Source: Doryteuthis pealeii
Taxonomy: Eukaryota > Mollusca > Cephalopoda > Myopsida > Loliginidae
Direction of reading: 5' to 3'
DNA length: 64,000 nt
Assembly: GCA_023376005.1 (NCBI GenBank)
Contig: CM042142.1
Location: forward strand, 51,973,784 to 52,037,783
The position numbers and the translations under genes are program-made. Shown piece by piece: positions 34,500 through 45,345 of this stretch; within the stretch, counting starts at the first letter, position 1; each line of letters begins with the position of its first letter. The notes under the pieces were generated by a model. It was given only the letters and a program-made list of their open reading frames with translations. It made no database searches and was not told the origin of the DNA.

Positions 34500-35241
34500 T
34501 GAGTCTATCAGAGAATATTCACCTCTTCTTTACTTTTCCTTTTCTTCCTTAAATGTTGTTATTTGTTTTATAACAGCTGACTTTAACATTATAATTAATG
34601 TCTCCAGTTTTCTTTGTATTATTTTTATTTTATTGTTTTATATTCTTTTATCGCCGTTTGGTTAAACTTCTGCCAAATTCCTTTGCACAAATGAGAAGGC
34701 AGAATAAACACAAATGAGAACAGCTATGACATTGTTATGTCTTAAGGAACCAGCATAGAACAAAGACCCCAGTAGGTGATGCGATGTCTGGGTTTTGAGT
34801 AGATATGGAAAACCCCTCCATTGTGATTCCATCGTGCTCAGCAAACCTGTGGCCAATTAAAAGTACTTGAGATTTAAAAAAAATTATTTTGTTCAGAATT
34901 TATTCTAGGCACAAAATGGAAATGATTTTTCCACATAAATGGAATTCAGATAGAAAGAAAAGGAAACTTAGATGAAAATTAAAATAAACCTTTTTTTAAG
35001 ACTTTAACTTTTTGTTGAAAACTACTTGGGTGGCCGGAAGTGGTAACTGACTAGGAAGATAGGAAAGAAAAAGGGGTAGTACTTAAAAAGTGGAAGTCAG
35101 AGATGCTGAGGAATGGGAGTTGGAGTTGATGGGTGGATTAGCCCTCTTACTAAGGGGGTTGGACCAAGACCGGCTATATCGGTGGCCTCGGTTGGACTAT
35201 TGCCCAAAATTGGGAAATGCCACTTGAAACAAAGGAATAGC
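34500..35241. other. No gene seen
   Basis: Includes a slightly GC-richer stretch (35030-35230) that continues after the MITE at 35481, so the host sequence was interrupted there. No product recognised. Confidence 0.45.
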
Positions 35242-35480
35242 GGACCATATGACCTTTAGGAACCCCTTTTACGATCTCGATTCATAAGTACATTTTTTTC
35301 ATTTACACTGTCAACATCTGGTTGTTTGTTAGGGGTTAGGGTTAGGGGTTAATTTTATAATTAAAAAAAAACACTCTAAAAATCGTCTGTTAACAAACAA
35401 CCAGATGGTGATGGTGTAAATGAAAAAAATGTATTTATGAATCAATATCGCAAAAGGGGTGCCTAAAGGTAATATGGTCC
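35242..35480. mobile_element. Fold-back MITE, GGACCATATGACC family, with TTAGGG core
   Basis: Ends GGACCATATGACCTTTAGG and CCTAAAGGTAATATGGTCC. Arms include CATTTTTTTCATTTACAC and CTGGTTGTTTGTTA. The centre carries GGGGTTAGGGTTAGGGGTTA. It is smaller than the sibling at 40885. The flanks (GGAATAGC and GCTATATA) do not match as a duplication, so this copy may have altered borders. Confidence 0.87.
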
Positions 35481-35899
35481 GCTATATATTTCTATGCCAA
35501 ACGTACCTACCCAGTTCTGGGTGAAGAAATTATTTAATCTGTGTGTTTTGACAGAGCAATCAGACAAAGGCTGACAGAGCAGTGACACACAACCAGTGAG
35601 TGGTCAGTGAGAATGAAGAGAAAAGGGCCGAAACAAACCAACTGACTTCAGCCAAGACCCTCAAAGAACTTAGAGAAAAAGATTCCTCACTTAAATTTGA
35701 TTGGAGTTGAAAACTTGGCCAAGAAATGAGCCTAAGAACTGCCTGAGCGATATTTTTCCATAGTCCCATTCTGACTGAAACCCATTAATTAGACATACCT
35801 CCCTCCCACAACTTTGTTTAAAGTTAAGATTGACCACTGTATTTTCTTTCATATTATAAAAATGATTTTTGTTGAATTTGAAAAAAGGGTTGTTATCTT

Positions 35900-36120
35900 G
35901 CTATATAACCATCAAGCTGCCATTAATCGTGGTGTACCAGTTTCTGCAGCAAATTTCTGATTGTTTGAGATCAGGCACAACGGGGGAATTTGACTGGATT
36001 TTTGGCAACTGTAGAAGACACTGCAACCCATGGTTGATGGAAGGAATCCAATATTGACGGCCATTTTTGGATATTCAGTGAGCCCTTTAGCTCATCAAGC
36101 TGACGGGTTATACAGTTAAT
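35900..36120 (-). repeat. Unnamed dispersed repeat (inverted partner 43640-43860)
   Basis: Shares, in reverse complement, CATGGGTTGCAGTG and the AATTTGCTGCAG region, the TGATCTCAAACAATC block and TTAGCTCATCAAGC-type phrases with 43640-43860. Both are diverged. No coding sense recognised. Confidence 0.6.
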
Positions 36121-36226
36121 GGTTGAGACTTTTCTGTTGAAAAGAGGAAATATTTATTTACATTTTTTTACAAGAACATGTATGTGTATTTTGTTATAGT
36201 GGTAGTCACAATTTTACAAAGTCTCT

Positions 36227-36808
36227 CCACCCTGTCGTCTGGGGTCTTAGAATTCACCGACTGCACCTCTGAAGAGGGGTAAGACTCCCCTAATAGGGCC
36301 ACCTGTTAGCCATGGGTGATGACTTGTGATGCTTAAGGATAGAGCCCAGGTGGTTGAGTAGTCCATGACTTGCAATACTCCACTTTGACCCTTACTTAGA
36401 CAAGATGGGTGGTCGCAGAGGCTCCCTTCAATCAATCGGCTGGTCATGTCAAGCCCTAGCACCTATATAATTGCCCCAACCCTATTGCCCTTATGGCAAG
36501 CCCCAACCCTTTTATGGTGGTGGCTGGGTGTCTACATGTCCTGGGAATGACATTAAATTCTATCTGATGGTGAGGTTCCAGTTTTGGAGGTTTGGGGAAT
36601 GTGGAGCCCCCCTTCATCACCATCGCTCCCTGGTCCATTCTGACCCAGAGTGGTAGTACCTGTTAGGGTCCCATCTATGGGTTAAATAGAAAAATGAGTT
36701 TATAAAAAAAATTTGATTATCCATTAGGAATGAATTTATTTAAAAACTTTGTCGGCATTAAATGACCCACCGAGGTTGATATGCCGTAAAACAAAACAAA
36801 CCAAACAA
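36227..36808 (+). repeat. SINE-B, near full-length
   Basis: Starts CCACCCTGTCGTCTGGGGTC. Continues with CACCGACTGCACCTCTGAAG, GGGCCACCTGTTAGCCATGG, CAATCGGCTGGTCATGTCAA and TCCATTCTGACCCAGAGTGG. Ends GTTGATATGCCGTAAAAC with an ACAAACCAAAC tail. Confidence 0.85.
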
Positions 36809-36929
36809 AGTCTCTGTGTGTAATATAGTGAAAGAGTTAAAAAATGTAAGTGTGAGAAACAGGTTAGTCATAGCAACTTGTGGCAAGTGAATTCCTGTTC
36901 ACCTGTAAAATAATTAATTATTTTAGTAG

Positions 36930-37199
36930 AAAAATAACATTTTCGGATTCCTTGGGCAAAAATGCTTTTATAAACCAATTTTTAGTGTTAGAGAAGCTCT
37001 AGAACTCATTTTAAAGACAAAAATGGGTTGCAGAAGTCGCCATTTTTTTGCAACCTCCCTCAAATTTGGAGGGCTAAAAAATGATATAACTTCGCCAATT
37101 TTTAGAATTGGAAGCTCAAATTTTGGAAATTGACTAACTTTATCAGAAAAATTGAAGAGGGTGGGTAACATGGCCTGGATGATTTGACATGGAATTACC
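36930..37199 (+). mobile_element. Half of a GGTAATTCC-type fold-back element
   Basis: Carries only the right arm: GAGAAGCTCTAGAACTCATT, CCAATTTTTAGAATTGGAAG, AAAAATTGAAGAGGGTGGGT and GATTTGACATGGAATTACCC. It is related to 33842-34499. The opposite arm is absent. Confidence 0.75.
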
Positions 37200-39250
37200 C
37201 TAGAGTAAATTAATAAATAATTAAAATGTTTAGGAGATTATCAAAAAAACAGTTTTGGATGAAGGGGTCAGAGAGAGACAAGTGGCAAGGGATGAGAGAT
37301 GAAACACACACAACTCAAGCCAGTGATTTTGCCAATAGCCAAAATAATTCGTCTGTCTCACTTTCTTTCTATCTTTCTTTCTGACTTGACACTTATGTGG
37401 TTTCCTCCCTCGCTCTCACTTTGCAGTGAAAGTTACTACTAACAATTTTCTATGGTGATAATAAAGCTGTTGTTTGACAATGAAAGTGATTGGTGTTCGA
37501 TTCTTTCTAATATGGGGTTACCATGGAAAAACTGCAACAGAGTCCTTTTAGAAAGAACGCCACACTTCTAAAACAAGTGCCGTAACACAACACACCATAA
37601 GGTTGTGAAAATCCTGTCTTTTATAGGTTTTAGGTGGATCAAGTCTGTGTTTGCTGGAAGTGAGCAGGAAAGGAAATGTTTTGATTGGTTATGTGAAAGT
37701 AATTGTTTTTCTTATGTTTGTAAAAGAAAAAAAAAATGAAAAAAAAGAAAGAAGATATGGCTATGTAGAGCCAATGCATAGAAACTGTGTTTATTCACTT
37801 TAATCCAGGTTTTTGATGTGGGAACATCTGGTTAACCTGGGGTAAGAAAGTTAGTGTGAGGTGAATGTGGGAGGTATGACAATATAAGAATTAGTGGGTA
37901 TTAGTTTTGTAAAATAAGAGGTGTGACATTAGCAGTGAGTTGACATGTAATGCATGCATGGTGAAATTGTAAGATTTTATAAAAGTTTGATAATGGAAAA
38001 AACATAGAATTTGGATGACGTGTGAATAACTGAACTTGGTTTCTGATTGGACTGAACAATGCAAGAACGAGAGTGAGACTGAAAGACAGATAGAATGTGG
38101 AGAGTCTTGCCAAAGTTTTTAGAGGAGACAGACGGAAGAGGAGTCTGGGCTGAGAGTTTGAAGAGGACAGACGCAAGATGAGTGTCTGTTCTCCAAGGGA
38201 TTTTATTTGTGTTAAAGAAAAAATAAATGAGCTCAGAAAAAAAGCAAACAAAAAAAACAAAAACAACACCAACAAGTCTTGTGTTTGTTAATTAAAAACT
38301 AACAATAGACACATGGACAGAAAGAACCCAAGAGAACTCAAGTAGTTTCAGACTTGAAGAATGAAGGGAATGCCAACCCAACAACAGACCCAGTTACCTA
38401 GCTACTCTGAACCAGGATAGCAGTGACCCAGATCAGAAGATAAGTATAGAAATAAGATTACACTTCTCAGATCGGTGCTATGTTACATATACTCAATTGG
38501 ATGCCTAATGGCCATATGCACATTCCTAATTGCTCCCACCATATTACAATTTGAAACCAACACCAAGTCCTTATAATGCACTAGAAGTGGCTACCCAGCG
38601 TCACCAGGGTAGAGGGGGGATTTTTAAAAAGTTAGTCTTGCAGATCCATTATTACTTATCGCGAGTGCAATCATCGCTGGTTGCCCCATAAAAATCCCCA
38701 CGGAAATATGTAACAATATAGTAAGAAATTTCCATTCAATGATTTACAATTTAAGAAAAAAAAAAAAGATATGAATGATGCAATTAATTCAATCAATCAG
38801 TATCATATTTCAAAGTAAAAAAAAAAAAAAAAAAACATACAAAAAAAAAAAAAGATAACAAATAAGATGCAAATTACTTTTCCTTCTGTTACTTTTAAAA
38901 TTTAAATTTTTAAATATCTTCCGAAATATAAATCAAATCTTCATTATTTTTGCTCAAAAACCAAGCCCTGGTGATATTTAATGTGTATATATATTTACTT
39001 TGTCGTTAATTATTTTATTTTCAAAGTTTTCTCCAGACATACTGATACACACAACTGCCCTTTATATATGTATAGAAGATTAGATAACCTAACACTGAAT
39101 ATTCGGTCTGGAAAAACAGACAATTAACTAACATTAACAATGTATATAACAATGTTTAATTAACATAACATGTAATAATTATTATAATAGATACAGGATA
39201 CACATATTCCAAACAAGTTAAATACACAATATGTTCCATGAACAAACAAG
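37200..39250. other. No gene seen; low-complexity stretches
   Basis: 37720-37755 and 38755-38860 are A-rich. A 124-codon minus-strand opening (37901-38275) is Leu/Phe/Ser-rich, antisense to purine-rich sequence, and has no recognisable domain. Confidence 0.5.
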
Positions 39251-39251
39251 T

Positions 39252-39505
39252 TTAGTTCAGTCGGTAGAGCGTTAGTTCAGTCGGTAGAGCGTTTGGCTAG
39301 GAATCCCAAGGTTCCTGGTTTGATACTTGGCCTCGCCAACTCAGCGTATTAGTAGCACAGGGATCTGTGCGGTAAAGTGAGGACGCTAAAATAATCTCTT
39401 TGGTCTAGCGCTATTGAAAAGGGGATAGACTCCCTCGCTGTCTGGCTGATACCGGCATTAGGCCGCCCCGCCAACTTTACTTTTACTTTTTTACTTACTG
39501 TTACT
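39252..39505 (+). repeat. SINE-C, full-length, with duplicated box A
   Basis: TTAGTTCAGTCGGTAGAGCG occurs twice in direct tandem (39252-39271 and 39272-39291), followed by the box B-like GGTTTGATACTTGGCC. The body runs CAACTCAGCGTATTAGTAGC, AAAAGGGGATAGACTCCCTC, TGGCTGATACCGGCATTAGG and ends in a (TTTAC)n tail. The twin box A is unusual. Confidence 0.88.
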
Positions 39506-39599
39506 TACTGTGTCTTTCATGGTGAGGTGTAACAACTGGTAAGAAAGTTGGAGACTAATTGTTTCTATTCTGCTCTATGAACAGAGCTGGGAAACAGTT

Positions 39600-39850
39600 A
39601 AAATCCTGAATAATTTTGATTTTTCAGACTATTGTCCTCGCCTTTATTGTGATAGTTATTAACACAACATTTTGACCACTGTATCCTCCGGCCTTCCACA
39701 GGTGTTTCCTGTGTATCTGAGTATAGTAATGATCCAACCTGGGAAATCGTTTTTAATTGTTTGATAGTTGATCAAACAGGCATTGAAGATCCACAATAAA
39801 GATGAGGACAATAATCCAAAAATTCAAAATTATTCACATCAGGCCTCATC
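39600..39850. repeat. Repeat family X, fold-back form
   Basis: Left ACTATTGTCCTCGCCTTTAT with TCCTCCGGCCTTCCACAGGT, and right CAATAAAGATGAGGACAATA with GGCCTCATC. The same family is at 42885-43165 and 46305-46386/46891-46990. One strand would encode short EAGGHIG/RNIV-like peptides, but no stable ORF exists. Confidence 0.65.
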
Positions 39851-40876
39851 TAAAAAATACAGACAACTAATGTATGGGGCGAATGTTAAGGTTGTTTGGA
39901 TGCTAGTATCTTAACCCCATATAAAGCTTGGTTCTTTGTTCTTCTGGGTTGGTACGCTGAAACGACAGGAACGAAAAGGAAAGAAACAAAGGCAGAAGGT
40001 GGCTTTATGACTTAGGCTTTATTGACCAGTTGATAATGGCCTGTAGTGAGAGAATTTCTCCCTGGCTAAAAAGGACCAACTAGACCTAATTACTGAGGAA
40101 TTCTTTTTGGGGAAGGGAGTCAGGCCTTTTTGTCGGACATGCACAAATCATATTTCTGGTGAAAGGTCCCATGTAGGGTTTGTTCTTTTTATTTTATTTT
40201 TATTTTTGTATTTTTTTAATCCCCACAAATGTTAAAATCCTGGTTGCCATTTTAGGCATTGTTATTCACAGAATTCAGTTTGTAAATCCGATTCTGTATG
40301 TCTTGTAAATATGTAAGTCCAAGTCTGTATGGAGTTGGGGTTCAGTTGGTATGTTGGTTTCTTCAACGTGATCCAAAAGAGAGTTCTTCCTCACAGAAAG
40401 TTCAACTTAGCAATTCATTTGAAGATAGTAACAAATGATCTTAGATGCTTTCTATCTTCATCTCTTATTGGCCAATTTTTACCGGAAGTGACCACTGTTG
40501 TTGGGAAAGTTCATAAATAAGAGTGGCAATTTTGTGTACATCTTATACCTAGAGAATCCAACAGAAACTATGTCTTTTTTTGCTTCATGAGTAAGGACTG
40601 AAACAAAATAGGCCTTATCCCTTCAAAGAAAGGAGATGAAAGAGGGAGTCTGAAGGGGCTGAATTATCATGTGACTAACGGACATGTGATGTGGAAGCCA
40701 AGCCTACAATCCAAGGGAAGATAATCATGTTTGTCTCCCTACAACAAAACCATTATACTTTCGTTTTGTATTGATAGCAAACTTTTTAAACTTGGCCATT
40801 TGAATAAATTGTAATAGTTTCCTTTTTTCCCTAAATAATTAACATTTGGCATGTGAATTATTTTTACCAAATATTA
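39851..40876. other. No gene seen
   Basis: Unassigned spacer with no ORF of interest (longest plus-strand opening about 63 codons, no domain). Confidence 0.45.
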
Positions 40877-40884
40877 CTATTATT

Positions 40885-41153
40885 GGACCATATGACCTTT
40901 AGGCACCCCTTTTGCAATTTCATTTCATAAGGACATTTTTTTCATTTACACCATTAAAATCTGGTTGTTTGTTAACAGACGCTTTTTAGAGTTTTTAAAA
41001 AATTATAAAACTACCCCCTAACCCTAGCCCCTACCCCTAACCCCTAACCCTAACCCTAACCCCTAACAAACAACCGGATTTTGATGGTGTAAATGAAAAA
41101 AATGTTCTTATGAAATGAGATCACAAAAGGGGTGCCTAAAGGTCATATGGTCC
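40885..41153. mobile_element. Fold-back MITE, GGACCATATGACC family, CCCTAA core, perfect TSD
   Basis: Ends GGACCATATGACCTTTAGGC and CCTAAAGGTCATATGGTCC, flanked by CTATTATT on both sides (40877-40884 and 41154-41161). Arms include CACCCCTTTT and CATTTACACCATTAAAATCT. The core has CCCTAACCCTAG, CCCCTAACCCTAACCC and related units. The TIR differs from the GGTTATTTCC family, yet the telomere-like core is the same kind. Confidence 0.93.
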
Positions 41154-41182
41154 CTATTATTTCTAACATTGTAAATTGTTTA

Positions 41183-41711
41183 TCTATATATATAAAAGAA
41201 AGTTTGGTATGTATGTGTCGACATATCACTGCAAAAAGAGACATCACTCGTATTCGAAATCTTGCATAAACATTAATATCCTTTTAACTAAGAAACACAC
41301 CAAATTTGGTTATTGAGTTTTACAGATTAAGGGATATAATTAATTAATTAAACTAAAATCAACCAATTTGCGAAACTGGCCGTATACCAGCTGCTGCTGA
41401 TAATAAAATTTTACTCACCGCCTGCTTTCTATTATAGTGATACCAGCAGTTTAGTCTAATTTTAGTAAACAAAATCGCATTCTAAGCAGTTCAGCTCAGA
41501 ATTTCTCCATTATTTCTTGTCCAATCTTTAAGATATTTATTTGGTGCGAAAGAAAATAAAATAATCTTTCTAGATATGTAATTTGTATGTGTTTTTATCA
41601 AAATTATTTAAAATTATTTAAAAAATGTAAACAACAAAAAGTCTATTATCGTTAAATTTTTAATAAATTACTTTTTTTTTAGTTCGGCCATGGACCGGGT
41701 ACTTTTACTAG
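41183..41711 (+). mobile_element. Candidate non-autonomous Helitron
   Basis: Starts A|TCTATATATATAAAAGAAAG and ends with a GC-rich short fold, CGGCCATGGACCGGG, a few bases before ACTAG|T. A 5' TC, a 3' CTAG, a subterminal hairpin and insertion between A and T are Helitron features. There is no Rep/helicase ORF. The call rests on end motifs only. Confidence 0.45.
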
Positions 41712-41734
41712 TCCTAAATATAACACTGTCCTGT

Positions 41735-41866
41735 TGGCTGGGGCAGAAGAATATGCCGACTGCAAAATTGAATACCTTCAAGAATAAATAAAACAAAATG
41801 TCTTCGGAATAAAATAACCCAACAAGGGTTGACATGCCATAAAATCATCCAACCAACCAATAGTGG
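41735..41866 (+). repeat. SINE-B with large internal deletion
   Basis: 5' CTGTTGGCTGGGGCAGAAGA and GCCGACTGCA join directly to the 3' block with ACAAAATGTCTTCGG, CAACAAGGGTTGACATGCCA and CAACCAACCAA. Both ends of the family are thus seen in 130 bp. Confidence 0.78.
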
Positions 41867-42039
41867 CAATGTAAAAGAAGATGAGGTAGATGGTGGAAGA
41901 AGTAGACAGGCAACATCACTGAGTGGATGGAGAGAAATTTTGCTAGAAATCAGAACCTATCTTAATCATATTATGAATATTAGAATTGTATTATGTACTG
42001 AAATGTATTAACTATTTGCTCTTTGATAATATTTATGTA

Positions 42040-42234
42040 TTTACCAACCCCTCGACATAAACAGGATGTTACACAAGGTCAAATTTTAAGCAGAGTTTAA
42101 CAAGTTTGAATTCAGAGTATTTCTTCTTGACCGGTTGCCATACCGTAGTTAAAGAGGCAAGTTTGCCCTACTATTTACCCATAGTTGGAGGGAGAATAGA
42201 TGGATGCATACTTTCCCAAGGGTATTAATGCTAT
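42040..42234 (-). repeat. SINE-A body, minus strand
   Basis: Minus-strand CCCTTGGGAAAGTATGCATC, CCAACTATGGGTAAATAGTA and TTTAACTACGGTATGGCAAC. Confidence 0.73.
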
Positions 42235-42573
42235 TAGGCTACAACCCCAAGGGTAAAAAGGCCTCTAGTTTTCTAATTCTGTGGGATGTAAAAGATTGTT
42301 TATTTTGTAAACGCAGTTCTGATTGGTTGATTATAAAATGGCAGATAAAATCACTAATCTCAATGGCTAATCTTTATTTCGGAGCTACATATTTTTTTAA
42401 ACATATTCTACTGATTTAAAAATTAATAAATTAATTACCAAACCAAGAAAACTATGTGAAAAAAGTAACTGGACACTTTTTTGTGATTTTATCTTAATGA
42501 TTACATAAAAATTATTGAGCCATTTTTTACATCTGACAGAACTGAAATATATTTGTGTTGGGATTGTAGCCTA
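42235..42573. mobile_element. MITE with TAGGCTACAA ends
   Basis: TAGGCTACAACCCCA at the left matches TGGGATTGTAGCCTA at the right (one mismatch). Flanks are TAT on both sides, so a TA-type duplication is possible. The 339-bp interior is AT-rich and non-coding. It is inserted at the edge of SINE-A. Confidence 0.6.
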
Positions 42574-42599
42574 TATCTGAAATGCTACCAGCCTCGTCC

Positions 42600-42780
42600 A
42601 GGATTTGAACTTGTGCCAACTCAGCGTATGTGTAGCACAGCTTGGGTAATCTTTTTGTGCAGCAAACTAGAGAGCTGATGGTAGGTGTGGCACTTCGCTT
42701 CAGTGTGGCACTGATCTATTACTAGCAAAAAGGAGATTTACTCACTGACTGTCTGGTTGATACTGACACAAGTCTATCCC
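42600..42780 (+). repeat. SINE-C body, plus strand
   Basis: CCAACTCAGCGTATGTGTAG, GCTGATGGTAGGTGTGGCAC, AAAGGAGATTTACTCACTGA and GTCTGGTTGATACTGACACA. The tRNA-like head is degraded (CCAGGATTTGAACTTGTGCC). Confidence 0.75.
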
Positions 42781-42781
42781 A

Positions 42782-42785
<4 letters not shown>

Positions 42786-42836
<51 letters not shown>
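42786..42836. repeat. (TA)n microsatellite
   Basis: Long TA run between SINE-C and repeat X, translated as a Tyr-Ile run in a spurious minus-strand ORF. Confidence 0.95.
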
Positions 42837-42840
<4 letters not shown>

Positions 42841-42884
42841 TGGTGGGGTGGCCTATTTGTGATGAAAGAAGATTCTTTCTATTA

Positions 42885-43165
42885 TTCATTGTTATCTGTA
42901 CAATGTTTTGTCTGATGTGCCCTCTGGCCTTCTTCAGGTATTTCTTGTCGGACTTGGGAACCTTCTCAGACTCGGGAAACATCTTGGACTTGGGAACCTC
43001 CTTTTCGAACTCGAGAACCTTCTTGTCGTAATCGGGAGCCAACATTTTGAAGGTTCCCAAGTCCAAGATAGTTCCCGAGTCTGAGAAGGTTCCTGAGTCT
43101 GACAAGAAATACGTGAAGAAGGCCGGAGGGCACATCGTCCCAAACGTTGTACAGATAACAATGAA
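42885..43165. repeat. Repeat family X, fold-back with internal GACTTGGGAACC periodicity
   Basis: Left arm CTTCTTCAGGTATTTCTTGT, GGACTTGGGAACCTTCTCAG and ACTCGGGAAACATCTTGGAC. Right arm GTCCAAGATAGTTCCCGAGT, CTGAGAAGGTTCCTGAGTCT and GACAAGAAATACGTGAAGAA. Within each arm a roughly 12-15-base phrase (GACTTGGGAACCTT) repeats. A minus-strand 162-codon opening spans it, but its N-terminal part is repeat-derived and its end is the TA run. Confidence 0.75.
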
Positions 43166-43639
43166 GATGAGGATAATAGTCTGAATTATACAAACAATAC
43201 TAATCATCAAGCCTCATCTCAAAAATTAAGAGAAATAGTAATATTCTTTCTGTTACCAGTCCTGGAGTCAACTGCTGTTCATGACTTTTAGTTGACCATT
43301 TTATATCCGTGTTTGGGACTGAAATTGGTTCCCAAAATCTTTTGAGGAAAATTTTATAATTGGTTGAAAAAAAGAACTTTTTTTTAATTGTCTGTTAAAT
43401 TAGTTTTTCAACTGCATGGAGCTTACATGAGCAGGGAAATGTTTTATTCATTACATGGGTGGTAACTACTGTCAGGTCAACATCCAGTTGATGTTACATT
43501 TCTTCAACTAAATATACCTTTGTTGGGTTCTCTTCCTGAGTATTTTAATTTGTTTTGCTGGTGAGTGGGTGTATTGAGTTAATGAATCTGTGGATTAGGA
43601 GAGATTTTGATTTCTGTTGTATAACACAAATATTTCTCT
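43166..43639. other. No gene seen
   Basis: Unassigned spacer. Confidence 0.45.
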
Positions 43640-43860
43640 TGGTGGAGTTATAACCTGTCGGTCGCTACCGAGCTAAAAGGCTCACAGAATCTCCGCAATT
43701 GGCCGTCAAGATCGGATTTTCTGCATCAACCAAGGATTGCAGGGTTTCTATATTTGCTGGAAGTCTAGCCGAATGCCCACGCTGTGTTAAGATCTCAAAC
43801 GACTAGAAATCTGCTATAGAAACTGATGTCCAAGGTTAACGGCAGCCTATTGGTCACATA
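43640..43860 (+). repeat. Unnamed dispersed repeat (inverted partner 35900-36120)
   Basis: Contains GGTCGCTACCGAGCTAAAAG, CAACCAAGGATTGCAGGGTT, TTGCTGGAAGTCTAGCC and AAGATCTCAAACGACTAG. Higher GC than its surroundings. Possibly part of an LTR. Confidence 0.6.
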
Positions 43861-44106
43861 AAAAACAATGACTCTTTTTCTTCAAACATAATAAAATTTA
43901 TATTCAAATAACAAAAGAATACAAACAATTATTTCTCAAGGTTTGTGGGAGTGATGTACCCGTAATTAAATACTTCTGGTCTTCTGCAAAGTATTGTGCA
44001 AAACAGTTCGTAAGTTGACTAAGTTTTCAAAATGGTCTTAGCTGAAGTCAGTTACTCTCGGCTTTCAGTATTGCGTTAATCTTGTCAGCTAGCCCGGTCA
44101 GCTTAT

Positions 44107-44756
44107 GTGATCCTCAAGCAATCACAACGTCCTCTTTCAAGCCCGGCGTGGCTTCATCTGCTTCTCAAGCCAAAAACGTCTGAGTTAAATAATATTTCAA
44201 TCGGAACAATATTATTTCTGGCCGGCATGAAGATATTAGTAATCCTCTCTGGACATCATATTCCAGAAAGGCCGCGCCTCCTTCTAGTTCAAACCAGCCA
44301 ATCGAATTTACTTCTGCTCACCAATCGAAGTGCCATCTCTTCCGGCCACTTGAATGTTTTTTAAATACATTTGACTTTCTTTAATTTCGATTTTCAACAA
44401 GGGTTTATTTTCATTCTTAAGTGTTTAAGGAAACAATAAACAAAAGATTCTCTTTAATTCCGTTTTTTCATTTTCCGGTAATCTATAAAACAGGATTTAT
44501 CTTTTTCCGTGCGACATCAGACTTGGTCACTTCAAAAGGACCATCTCCATCACCGCCGACTCTCGCTTCTGGGAGTTCCAACCTACTTGAGATTTTACTA
44601 CTGATATGGTCAGCCCTATCCCGGCCATCATCTGCCTCGACTCCCCGGTCAAGGTCATTTCCGGATCGCCCATCTGTTTTGAATCTACGGCCGAAGTCAG
44701 CCGGCGAATTATATTTCCGTTTTTTTTTCTTTCTTTCTTCTAATTTCAAAACCTAA
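44107..44756. other. GC-richer segment with overlapping short ORFs, product unknown
   Basis: Plus-strand openings at 44107-44364 and 44421-44756 and a minus-strand opening of 88 codons (44749-44483) overlap. The minus reading is charged (KKKKRKYNSPADFGRRFKTD, then Asp/Arg-rich) and the plus reading is Ser/Pro-rich. Neither has a domain I recognise. CpG-containing text here contrasts with the AT-rich flanks, so it could be an exon or a mobile-element ORF remnant. Confidence 0.25.
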
Positions 44757-44761
44757 ATCGG

Positions 44762-44890
44762 TCACAGAGTGGCTAAAATGCTGGACTGTGACTTTGTAGG
44801 GAGTTTGAACTCTGGAATCACTATTATGTTCACTTTCAGACTAATACTCTTGAGAAAGATATAAACCTCCTCATTTCCCCAGCTATGGGT
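44762..44890 (+). repeat. SINE-A-like, diverged
   Basis: GAGTGGCTAAAATGCTGGAC with GGAGTTTGAACTCTGGAATC resembles a tRNA-type head, followed by ACTCTTGAGAAAGATATAAA and CCCCAGCTATGGGT. Confidence 0.55.
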
Positions 44891-45345
44891 TTGTGGTGAG
44901 CCAGAAGTTCACGTTTTGAAAGCAGAAATAAAATAATAAAAATAAGAAGTCTGCGCATAGGATCAGTGCAGGTAGAAAAAAATAGAAATATTAAAGATGA
45001 TAATTTTCAACCAATCAAAAGCGTTTGTGCCTAAAAAAAGAAGTTAAAAAAAAAGACTGATTTTGATGCTAGGTAGTGATATAAAAAAGCGATGGTTTTC
45101 AAAGAACAGTAGAGAACACAAACTTATGCCTAATAAATCCATCCTGCCTGACTCTGAAATATTTGCCTACTGCTGAAGGTATTACAAGCTATATCTTTCT
45201 CTCTCTAAAAGTTACTTCACTGTTGATATGTATATTGAGCATTACCTTTTCTTTCTACCTGTGCTGATCCTATGTGCAGACTTCTTATTTTCATCATTTT
45301 ATTTCTGCTTTCAAAGCATTAACTTCCGGTTCACCACAGGTTAAA
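44891..45345. mobile_element. Fold-back element with TGTGGTGAGCC ends
   Basis: Left arm TGTGGTGAGCCAGAAGTTCA, TTTTGAAAGCAGAAATAAAA and TCTGCGCATAGGATCAGTGC. Right arm GTGCTGATCCTATGTGCAGA, TTTCTGCTTTCAAAGCATTA and CTTCCGGTTCACCACA. A single-arm relative with the same middle is at 48285-48625. Clean duplicated flanks were not found. Confidence 0.78.

Noticed and set aside
37901..38275. 124-codon minus-strand ORF
   Set aside because: Leu/Phe/Ser-rich translation of a purine-rich strand with no domain or splice context.
42722..43210. 162-codon minus-strand ORF as a gene
   Set aside because: Its C-terminal third is a TA microsatellite (Tyr-Ile run) and the rest is the fold-back of repeat X.
44107..44756. 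Confident protein-coding exons
   Set aside because: Overlapping openings on both strands, no recognised domain. Kept only as a low-confidence segment.
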